This document shows, one piece after another, positions 6,614 through 12,170 of a DNA stretch of 14,142 bases; positions within the stretch are counted from its first letter, which is position 1; each line of letters opens with the position of its first letter. The position numbers and the translations under genes were made by a program. Below the pieces are notes generated by a model that was not told the origin of the DNA, did no database searches, and saw only the letters and a program-made list of their open reading frames with translations. The stretch spans positions 1-14,142 of the forward strand of contig CAYJIM010000059.1 of the NCBI GenBank assembly GCA_964370215.1, written 5' to 3'. The stretch is from Massiliimalia sp964370215. GTDB lineage: Bacteria; Bacillota; Clostridia; Oscillospirales; Ruminococcaceae.

Positions 6614-7321
6614 ATGAAGATTTTTGCACATCGAGGGGCGAGCGGACACGCACCGGAAAACACCATGGAAGCCTTTGTTTTGGCGTATGAAATGGGTGCC
6701 GACGGCATTGAATTGGATGTACAGATGACGGCCGACGGCGAACTGGTGGTCATTCATGATGAGGACATCAAGAGAACCTCTAACGGGGAGGGCCTTGTCA
6801 TGCAAAAAACTTATGAAGAGTTGTCGGGTTACGACTACGGTAGTTGGTTTTCCGACAAGTTCAAAGGGGCGAAAATCCCGACACTCAAACAGGTGCTGGA
6901 TTGGATCAAACCGACGGGCATGGAGTTGAATGTGGAAATCAAAACCATGCCGGCATGGTATGATAAGAAGCTGACGGAAGCGGTATTGGCGGCGGTAGAG
7001 GCCGCTGACATGGTCGACCGTGTCATCATTTCCTCCTTTGATCATCAGGCGATTGCCGATACCAGAAGCCTGTCCGACTGCATTCGTTGTGCGCCACTTT
7101 ATATGGCGAGTTTCTTAGCGATGGACGACTACTGCAAAAAGCAACAATTCAATTGTGTCCATCCGCTTTTTCACTGTGTGACACCCGCACTGGTACAAGC
7201 CTGCCACAAGGTAGGGGTAGAGGTCAATACCTGGACGGTGAATCAAAAAGAAGATGCAGAAAAAATGCGCACACTTGGGGTCGACACCATCATCACCAAT
7301 TATCCGGAAATTTTAGCGTAA
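6614..7321 (+). CDS. ugpQ: Cytoplasmic glycerophosphodiester phosphodiesterase (UgpQ/GlpQ family)
   Basis: The 235-residue GDPD TIM-barrel protein has all hallmarks: HRG (His6-Arg7-Gly8) and PENT (14-17), the metal ligands in IELDV (Glu33, Asp35), T-DG-LVVIHD with the second catalytic His48, and NVEIK with Glu108. It hydrolyses glycerophosphodiesters to glycerol-3-phosphate and an alcohol. It has no signal peptide, so, like E. coli UgpQ, it should act in the cytoplasm on diesters brought in by the Ugp transporter. A GGGG/AAAG ribosome site precedes the ATG. It is the last gene of the ugp locus. No clear plus-strand terminator follows; the hairpins downstream at 7353-7407 belong to repeat elements and carry their T tract on the other strand. 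Confidence 0.9.
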   Translation: MKIFAHRGASGHAPENTMEAFVLAYEMGADGIELDVQMTADGELVVIHDEDIKRTSNGEGLVMQKTYEELSGYDYGSWFSDKFKGAKIPTLKQVLDWIKPTGMELNVEIKTMPAWYDKKLTEAVLAAVEAADMVDRVIISSFDHQAIADTRSLSDCIRCAPLYMASFLAMDDYCKKQQFNCVHPLFHCVTPALVQACHKVGVEVNTWTVNQKEDAEKMRTLGVDTIITNYPEILA

Positions 7322-7347
7322 CCGTAGCATTGATAAATATCGGACTG

Positions 7348-7374
7348 TGTAGGGGCGACCCTGTGTGGTCGCCC
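7348..7374. repeat. GC-rich hairpin module (TGTAGGGGCG type)
   Basis: GGGCGACC (7353-7360) pairs with GGTCGCCC (7367-7374). It is introduced by TGTAGG, the same lead-in as the hairpins at 8314 and 13935, so it is a single module of the intergenic hairpin repeat family, here directly beside element A copy 1. Confidence 0.55.
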
Positions 7375-7502
7375 AAAAAAAGGGATTTGGCATATGCCAA
7401 ATCCCTTAAATGCTGACGCTCGAGAATTGCCTGTCGGCAATGAAAACCGTGGGATGCCATCCCACACCCTGCAATTTTTTGAAAAAAATTGAGTAAAACT
7501 TC
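7375..7502 (-). ncRNA. Structured repeat element A, copy 1 (3' UTR of the superoxide reductase gene)
   Basis: Read on the minus strand it starts at AAGTTTT (7501-7495) and holds, in order: hairpin P1 CAATTTT/AAAATTG with loop TTTCAA (7472-7491); P2 GTGGGA/TCCCAC (7449-7465); P3 TTGCC-GACA-GGCAA (7427-7440); the core GCGTCAGC (7412-7419); and P5 AAGGGATTTGGC/GCCAAATCCCTT (7380-7407) followed by T7. It begins about 25 bases after the dfx stop codon on the same strand and would supply that gene's intrinsic terminator. Its order of hairpins and core match copies 2 and 3, while P1, P2 and P5 arms differ with pairing kept. Whether it is a functional RNA or a terminator-carrying mobile repeat is open. 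Confidence 0.6.
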
Positions 7503-7526
7503 ATGGGATACCCTAGAACCGTGCTA

Positions 7527-7913
7527 TTAAATACTTGTTTTCCACAAACCATGGAGATTGCAATAAGCGTATGCCGCAATCGGTTTGTCGTCGATCATAC
7601 GGAAGCGGAAGACCGGCTCGCCATCCACTGTCCCACATTTTCTCTGTCCACCCTGTTCGGTTTCGAGATAGACATAGGTGATATAATGTTCTGCAGTCAT
7701 TGGATGGGCAACACTACCTACTGCGACGGTGATGGTGTCACCCTCTACCGTGACCACCGGCAGATGCTTTTCGGTAGCGGCTTCGGTGGTATTGGCAACC
7801 AATTCCTGCATGGCTTCGCCACAACATTGCATCGGTACTCCTTTGTCTTGAATCATACCCACAATATTTTTACAGTGGTTGCAGATAAAAAATTTTTTTG
7901 TTTCAGTCATCAT
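7527..7913 (-). CDS. dfx: Desulfoferrodoxin / two-iron superoxide reductase
   Basis: The 128-residue protein is the normal length for class I desulfoferrodoxin. The N-terminal desulforedoxin-like domain keeps all four rubredoxin-type iron ligands (CNHC, Cys11 and Cys14; CC, Cys30-Cys31). The C-terminal catalytic domain keeps the His4-Cys iron site: EKHLP (Glu48, Lys49, His50), HPMTAEHYI (His70, His76) and CNLHGLWK (Cys118, His121). It reduces superoxide to hydrogen peroxide in the cytoplasm, taking electrons from rubredoxin or a similar carrier, which is the usual anaerobe alternative to superoxide dismutase. GGAGG lies five bases before ATG 7913 and eight before ATG 7910; either could be the start. 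It has its own sigma-A promoter and is followed at once by element A copy 1. Confidence 0.93.
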   Translation of the reverse strand: MMTETKKFFICNHCKNIVGMIQDKGVPMQCCGEAMQELVANTTEAATEKHLPVVTVEGDTITVAVGSVAHPMTAEHYITYVYLETEQGGQRKCGTVDGEPVFRFRMIDDKPIAAYAYCNLHGLWKTSI

Positions 7914-7973
7914 AGTTTCCTCCCTAACAGTAAAGTGAATACGAATGGGGAATGCGCTAGGATTGCTATTTTC

Positions 7974-8002
7974 AGTATAGTACGATTGTGCGAAAAAGTC
8001 AA
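7974..8002 (-). promoter_or_regulatory. Sigma-A promoter of dfx
   Basis: On the minus strand: TTGACT (-35, 7997-8002), a 17-base spacer and TATACT (-10, 7974-7979), each one mismatch from consensus. The leader is about 55 bases. Confidence 0.85.
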
Positions 8003-8020
8003 ACAAAAAAGGATAAAAAC

Positions 8021-8040
8021 AACCGCCCTATATTCATCAC
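8021..8040 (+). repeat. Vestige of repeat family B
   Basis: CCGCCCTATATTCATC (8023-8038) is identical to the right end of the third hairpin plus spacer of the B copy at 13955-13970, without its left arm. As at 13981-14020, it is soon followed by element A, so this is a B-A junction with most of B missing. Confidence 0.5.
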
Positions 8041-8063
8041 CCGATGAAAATCAGATGATCAAT

Positions 8064-8190
8064 AAAAGTTTTGTCCACTTTTTCAAAAGTGGTGGTGTTT
8101 GAGGCGAAGCCTCAAGGTCGGATTTGCCGTCAGGCAACTCTCAAGCGTCAGCGTTTTAAGGCATTCGGAAAATTCCGAATGCCTTTTTTG
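8064..8190 (+). ncRNA. Structured repeat element A, copy 2
   Basis: The element starts with AAAAGTTTT (8064-8072). Hairpins are P1 CCACTT/AAGTGG with loop TTTCAA (8075-8092), P2 TTGAGG/CCTCAA (8099-8115) and P3 TTGCC-GTCA-GGCAA (8124-8137). The core GCGTCAGC (8145-8152) follows. P5 AAGGCATTCGG/CCGAATGCCTT (8158-8185) ends in six T, as an intrinsic terminator does. Unlike copies 1 and 3 it is not downstream of a gene on its own strand; it lies between the divergent dfx promoter and the convergent ychF gene. No convincing promoter for it was found, so its transcription is uncertain. Confidence 0.6.
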
Positions 8191-8198
8191 TAACCCGA

Positions 8199-8390
8199 TA
8201 GCACCGGCGGACATTTACGGGCGATTCATGAATCGCCCGTACGGCGGACAGCGTCCGCAGGCATTTCGGTCGGGTCAAGACCCGACCCTACGGCACAATG
8301 GAAATATGGTTCTGTAGGGATGGGTCTTGACCCATCCGTTATTCATCACCCAATAAAAATTAGGGCACGCATACAATGCGTGCCCTACCC
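8199..8390. repeat. Modular hairpin repeat B, copy 1
   Basis: It begins TAGCACCGGC and holds successive hairpins: a 26-bp perfect palindrome (8216-8241), GCGGAC/GTCCGC (8244-8258), GGTCGGGT/ACCCGACC (8268-8287), GGATGGGTC/GACCCATCC (8318-8337) and TAGGGCACGCAT/ATGCGTGCCCTA (8361-8387). The spacers GAAATATGGTTCTGTAGGG and ATTCATC are shared with the copy at 13846-14019. The first two shared hairpins have the same arms in both copies; the last two have wholly different arms that still pair. No ORF with coding character is present. Confidence 0.65.
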
Positions 8391-8404
8391 GAACCCTATA
8401 CCGT

Positions 8405-8464
8405 AGGGTGTCGGAACAGGAAAAGACTTTTTTGACACCCTGGGGTGTGCATTGCTTGCACACC
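8405..8464 (+). repeat. Intergenic repeat unit C, copy 2
   Basis: AGGGTGTC (8405-8412) pairs with GACACCCT (8434-8441) around a purine-rich segment and six T. A second hairpin GGTGTGCA/TGCACACC follows (8444-8464). The first part matches 5-40 base for base with few changes; the second hairpin is unrelated in sequence to the one at 43-70 but occupies the same place. It lies 41 bases from the 3' end of the convergent ychF gene. Confidence 0.6.
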
Positions 8465-8505
8465 GTCATCCATCGCCAAAACATGCGGGTGCATGCGATG
8501 ACTAA

Positions 8506-9600
8506 TTATACGTTGAATCTAAAGTTGACAATGTCGCCATCTTTCATGATATACTCTTTGCCTTCCAAACGAACAAGGCCTTTTTCTTTGGCAGCTGACA
8601 TGGTGCCACAGGCTTTCAAGTCCTCAAAGCCGACGATTTCGGCACGGATAAAGCCACGTTCAAAGTCGGTATGGATTTTACCAGCGGCCCCCGGTGCTTT
8701 GGTGCCGTCAGTGATGGTCCAAGCACGCACCTCGTCGCTTCCTGCGGTGAGGTAAGAGATGAGCCCAAGTAGGGCATACCCCTGTCGGATGATGCGGTCA
8801 AGGCCCGATTCGGTTAGGTTGAGTTCCGACAAAAAGAGTTCTTTGTCCTCTTCGTCCATATCCGCCATTTCCTCTTCCATTTTTGCACAGATCGGCAAGA
8901 CCACGGCTTGCTCATTGGCGGCAAGGTCGAGCACCTCTTGGTAGAAGGGGTTGTCTGCAAGTGGTTTTGTAAAATCCTCTTCGCACAGGTTTGCTGCATA
9001 GATGATCGGTTTGTTGGAAAGCAGTGGGGTTTGACGAATCATTTCAAGCTCATCATCGCTAAACTCAAAGCCACGTGCTGAGTTGCCCTCTTCCAGATGT
9101 GCTTTCAAACGGGTAAGGAAGTCCACTTCTGATTGCAATTTTTTATCAGCCTTTGCCGCTTTGATGGTTTTTGACAAACGGCGCTCCAAAATTTCAATGT
9201 CCGAGAAAATCAATTCCAAGTTGATGGTTTCGATGTCACGTTTGGGGCCGATACTGCCGTCAACATGAACGATGTTGCCATCTTCAAAACAGCGTACGAC
9301 ATGGACAATGGCATCCACTTCTCGAATATCGGACAAAAATTTATTGCCAAGGCCTTCCCCTTTGGAAGCCCCTTTGACAAGCCCTGCAATATCGACAAAT
9401 TCCAGTATCGCCGGTGTGAATTTTTTCGGCTCATACATCTTTGCCAGATAATTCAAGCGTTCGTCCGGTACCGACACCACACCGACGTTCGGCTCGATGG
9501 TGCAAAACGGATAGTTTGCCGACTCCGCTCCTGCATTGGTCAATGCGTTGAATAATGTGCTTTTGCCGACATTGGGCAGTCCTACCATGCCTAGTTTCAT
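8506..9600 (-). CDS. ychF: Redox-regulated ATPase/GTPase YchF (OBG family)
   Basis: The 364-residue protein is the full family length. The P-loop is GLPNVGKST (7-15), G3 is DIAGLVKGAS (Asp70 to Ser79), and the G4 position reads NLCE (204-207) in place of NKxD, the known change that makes YchF/OLA1 proteins prefer ATP. A helical coiled-coil insert (about 130-175) and a C-terminal TGS domain (about 280-364) complete it. It is a conserved cytosolic P-loop protein linked to ribosomes and to oxidative-stress responses; its exact role is not settled. The ATG at 9600 is preceded by GGTGA at five bases, and the upstream open frame to 9825 is leader and promoter. Transcribed alone from 9667-9695. Only a weak 5-bp hairpin with TTTT (8482-8495) lies just after its stop. 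Confidence 0.95.
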   Translation of the reverse strand: MKLGMVGLPNVGKSTLFNALTNAGAESANYPFCTIEPNVGVVSVPDERLNYLAKMYEPKKFTPAILEFVDIAGLVKGASKGEGLGNKFLSDIREVDAIVHVVRCFEDGNIVHVDGSIGPKRDIETINLELIFSDIEILERRLSKTIKAAKADKKLQSEVDFLTRLKAHLEEGNSARGFEFSDDELEMIRQTPLLSNKPIIYAANLCEEDFTKPLADNPFYQEVLDLAANEQAVVLPICAKMEEEMADMDEEDKELFLSELNLTESGLDRIIRQGYALLGLISYLTAGSDEVRAWTITDGTKAPGAAGKIHTDFERGFIRAEIVGFEDLKACGTMSAAKEKGLVRLEGKEYIMKDGDIVNFRFNV

Positions 9601-9634
9601 ATTGTTCACCAAATCCTTAAATTTTACAGAATAT

Positions 9635-9655
9635 TGTGGCAAAACACTTGCCACA
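9635..9655. promoter_or_regulatory. 21-bp inverted repeat at the ychF transcription start
   Basis: TGTGGCAA (9635-9642) and TTGCCACA (9648-9655) are exact reverse complements around AACAC. From the promoter the transcript should start near 9660, so the repeat covers roughly +5 to +25. It can be either an operator for a dimeric regulator or a 5'-end hairpin of the mRNA. Confidence 0.5.
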
Positions 9656-9666
9656 CTCGCTACAAT

Positions 9667-9695
9667 AGTATACAATAAAATAAGAAGATTGACAA
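9667..9695 (-). promoter_or_regulatory. Sigma-A promoter of ychF
   Basis: On the minus strand: TTGTCA (-35, 9690-9695), a 17-base spacer and TATACT (-10, 9667-9672). The remainder of the gap up to 9870 holds no gene or repeat that I can support. Confidence 0.85.
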
Positions 9696-9875
9696 GCGTT
9701 TTTCCATCGAACTGATGAAACACGCAACCGAACCAACCGGTCACCCGTGCTGGTTGTGAAAAGGGCACAAAATAAAAAGAACTTCTGTCAGGGCAGTCAA
9801 ACAAAAATGGAGAACATTTCAACACAATCCCACAAATCGTTTATAGAAAGTTCAAACACTTTTTTGAAAACGAGG

Positions 9876-9881
9876 TATAAT
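9876..9881 (+). promoter_or_regulatory. -10 element of the two-component/htrA operon promoter
   Basis: A perfect TATAAT lies 65 bases before the response regulator start. The -35 region is poor: CAAACA at 17 bases, or TTCAAA at 19. That suggests activator-assisted initiation, possibly autoregulation, but no operator repeat was recognised. Confidence 0.5.
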
Positions 9882-9946
9882 GGGAATTGTAAAAATGAAT
9901 TGGTTAAACAAAAAATAGAAATTCACAATTGAAAGTAGGGAACGTT

Positions 9947-10639
9947 ATGACATTGGGGAAAATTTTAGTAGTAGACGACGACAAAAATATTTGTGAGCTG
10001 TTGCGCTTGTATCTGGAAAAGGAAGGGTACAGCGTGATCCTATCCCACGATGGGGAAGAGGCTGTTGTAAAATTTAACGCACTGGCACCGGATATGGTAC
10101 TGCTTGACATCATGTTGCCGAGTTTGGACGGCTGGCAGGTTTGTCGAGAAATTCGCAAAAAATCCAATGTGCCGATCATCATGCTCACCGCAAAAGGGGA
10201 AACCTTTGATAAAGTGTTGGGGCTGGAATTGGGTGCAGACGACTATGTCGTCAAACCATTTGACACCAAAGAGGTCATTGCCAGAATCAAAGCAGTGCTG
10301 CGTCGTATCGGGCAAAACAATACGATGGACGAAGTCAAAGAAGTAGCCTATGAAAAATTAGTGGTCAACATGACCCGTTATGAACTGAAAGTGGATGGCA
10401 AAGTCATCGACACCCCACCCAAAGAGTTGGAGCTGTTGTTCCATTTAGCATCCAACCCAAACCGTGTGTACACCAGAGACCAACTGCTCGACGAAGTGTG
10501 GGGCTTTGAGTACTATGGGGATTCCAGAACCATTGACGTTCACGTCAAACGTCTGCGTGAAAAATTGGAAGGGGTTTCCGACCAATGGGCACTCAAAACC
10601 GTTTGGGGCGTTGGGTACAAATTTGAAGTGAATGAATAA
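9947..10639 (+). CDS. OmpR/PhoB-family response regulator
   Basis: The 230-residue regulator has a receiver domain (1-120) with the acidic pocket DDD (10-12), the phosphorylated Asp54 in VLLDIMLP, the switch Thr in IIMLTAKGE and the conserved Lys in VVKPF. A winged-helix DNA-binding domain follows (about 130-228), with LELLFHLASNPNRVYTRDQLL, RTIDVHVKRLREKL and the C-terminal VWGVGYKF hairpin. The ATG at 9947 follows AGGGAA; a TTG at 9929 would add six residues. It is encoded with a sensor kinase and an HtrA protease, so its targets probably include that protease gene or envelope stress genes; this is inference. The receiver resembles the WalR/PhoP/CssR type in general, but I cannot assign it to one of them. 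Confidence 0.92.
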   Translation: MTLGKILVVDDDKNICELLRLYLEKEGYSVILSHDGEEAVVKFNALAPDMVLLDIMLPSLDGWQVCREIRKKSNVPIIMLTAKGETFDKVLGLELGADDYVVKPFDTKEVIARIKAVLRRIGQNNTMDEVKEVAYEKLVVNMTRYELKVDGKVIDTPPKELELLFHLASNPNRVYTRDQLLDEVWGFEYYGDSRTIDVHVKRLREKLEGVSDQWALKTVWGVGYKFEVNE

Positions 10640-10648
10640 GTGATCAGA

Positions 10649-10679
10649 GGGCGTACTGAAAGTCGGTACGCTCCTTTTG
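10649..10679 (+). terminator. Weak intercistronic hairpin between regulator and kinase genes
   Basis: GGGCGTAC (10649-10656) pairs with GTACGCTC (10666-10673), 8 bp with one G-T pair, followed by CTTTTGT. It looks like a leaky terminator that would reduce kinase and protease transcription relative to the regulator. Confidence 0.4.
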
Positions 10680-10704
10680 TCTGATGAAAAATTGGAGGAT
10701 CCGA

Positions 10705-12165
10705 ATGCACAAAAGTATATTTAAGCGCTACTTTAGCATCTGTATTTCGCTCATTTTGGTGAGCATCACCATTTTGGGTGTGGCGCTGATGTTGTTTTCC
10801 TTTCAATATTTTAAAACAGAACGGTATGCGGTGTTGGAAAACAACGTGGAAAAATCCATCGAAGCGGTGCAGACTTCTTTTGAGGAATACGGCAGTGCAG
10901 CGGTGCAGGATGCGGTACTGGTCACCTATCTCGGAATTCTGTCCGATGCGGTCGAAGCAGACATTTTTCTCACCGATTTGACAGGGCAGATGGTGTACTG
11001 CACTGAGCAGAGCCCTTGTGTGCATACCGATCAAGCGATGTCGGCGGCTATTTTGTTACAGTTGCAACAACAGGGCGACTACCGTGAAATGGGGATGTTA
11101 GGGCGCACCTATGATGGACACCATTATACCGTGGCAAAGCCCATCACGTTGGATGGAGAAGCGGTGGGGTATGTCTTTTCTTCCATGGAAGCGACGGTGC
11201 CGTTGACCAACTTCATGCAGGAAATTTTACAGATGTTCCTGCTGTCGAGCATTGGGGTGCTGTTGATGGCAACGGTCATCATCTATTTTGTCACCCATCA
11301 AATGGTACGTCCGCTCAAAGAAATGTCGGACGCTGCCGTGGAATTCGGCAACGGGGACTTCACCAAGCGCATTCATGTGGAAAGTTATGATGAGGTAGGG
11401 CAGCTTGCCTTGTCGCTCAACAACATGGCGCAGTCACTTTCGACCCTTGAGACGATGCGGCGCAGCTTTGTATCCAATGTCTCTCATGAACTCAAAACCC
11501 CGATGACGACCATTGGTGGATTTATCGATGGAATTTTAGACGGGACCATTCCACCCGAACGCCACAAGCATTACCTGCGCATTGTCTCGGATGAGGTCAA
11601 ACGCCTTTCCAGATTGGTGCGCTCCATGCTCAATTTGGCACAGGTGGAAGCGGGAGAACTGGAACTGAAAACCACCCGTTTTGACATGGTGGATACCGTT
11701 TGCCAAACGCTGTTTAGCTTAGAGCAACAGATCAACCAAAAGGAATTGGAGATCAAAGGACTCGATCGAGCAAAGGTTTTTGTCGAAGCGGATGAGGATT
11801 TGATGCACCAAGTCGTTTACAACCTGACCGAGAATGCCATCAAATTCGCCAACGTCGGCGGTTATATTGAATTTAGCTTTGAAAAAAGTGGCAACCGCAC
11901 CTTGATTGGGGTGAAAAACTCCGGCGAGGGGTTGAGCAAAGAGGAAATTCCTCGTGTCTTTGATCGTTTTTATAAAACTGACCGCTCCCGTGGATTGGAC
12001 AAAAACGGGGTGGGTTTGGGTCTTTATATCGTGCGCTCTATTGTGCATTTGCATGGCGGTGATGTCATGGTTAAGAGCATTCAAGGGGAATATTGCGAGT
12101 TTTTATTCTCGGTAGCGACGGCAAAAGGGCAAAAACCAATGCGTAAACCACGTGAGAAGGAGTGA
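10705..12165 (+). CDS. Membrane sensor histidine kinase
   Basis: The 486-residue kinase has a first membrane helix at about 10-33, an extracytoplasmic sensor of roughly 140 residues without a recognisable named domain, and a second helix at about 177-198. These are followed by a HAMP linker, a HisKA domain with SHELKTP (phospho-acceptor His261) and a HATPase domain with the N box NLTENAIKF (from 373), FDRFYKTD and the G box GVGLGLYIV (from 435). There is no PAS domain, so it is not a standard WalK. It should phosphorylate the regulator encoded just upstream. The ATG at 10705 follows GGAGG at six bases and was preferred over ATG 10684, which has no ribosome site. Five bases separate its stop from the htrA start, implying co-transcription. 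Confidence 0.92.
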   Translation: MHKSIFKRYFSICISLILVSITILGVALMLFSFQYFKTERYAVLENNVEKSIEAVQTSFEEYGSAAVQDAVLVTYLGILSDAVEADIFLTDLTGQMVYCTEQSPCVHTDQAMSAAILLQLQQQGDYREMGMLGRTYDGHHYTVAKPITLDGEAVGYVFSSMEATVPLTNFMQEILQMFLLSSIGVLLMATVIIYFVTHQMVRPLKEMSDAAVEFGNGDFTKRIHVESYDEVGQLALSLNNMAQSLSTLETMRRSFVSNVSHELKTPMTTIGGFIDGILDGTIPPERHKHYLRIVSDEVKRLSRLVRSMLNLAQVEAGELELKTTRFDMVDTVCQTLFSLEQQINQKELEIKGLDRAKVFVEADEDLMHQVVYNLTENAIKFANVGGYIEFSFEKSGNRTLIGVKNSGEGLSKEEIPRVFDRFYKTDRSRGLDKNGVGLGLYIVRSIVHLHGGDVMVKSIQGEYCEFLFSVATAKGQKPMRKPREKE

Positions 12166-12170
12166 CAACC

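Noticed and set aside
6257..7045. 262-codon open frame on the minus strand
   Set aside because: It runs antisense across the end of ugpB, the 18-bp stem-loop and ugpQ. Both plus-strand genes have clear family motifs.
7353..7407. Terminator for ugpQ
   Set aside because: Both hairpins are followed on the plus strand by A runs or TTAAATG, not a T tract. The T tract belongs to the minus-strand reading of element A copy 1.
7503..8102. 199-codon plus-strand frame over the superoxide reductase
   Set aside because: It is antisense to a protein with every iron ligand of desulfoferrodoxin, and crosses that gene's promoter into repeat element A.
8099..8317. 72-codon frame within the repeats
   Set aside because: It consists of hairpin arms of elements A and B; the coding frame is a by-product of GC-rich palindromes.
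7348..8464. CRISPR array
   Set aside because: The repeated units are hairpins with changing arms and irregular spacing; there are no identical direct repeats with uniform spacers and no cas gene.
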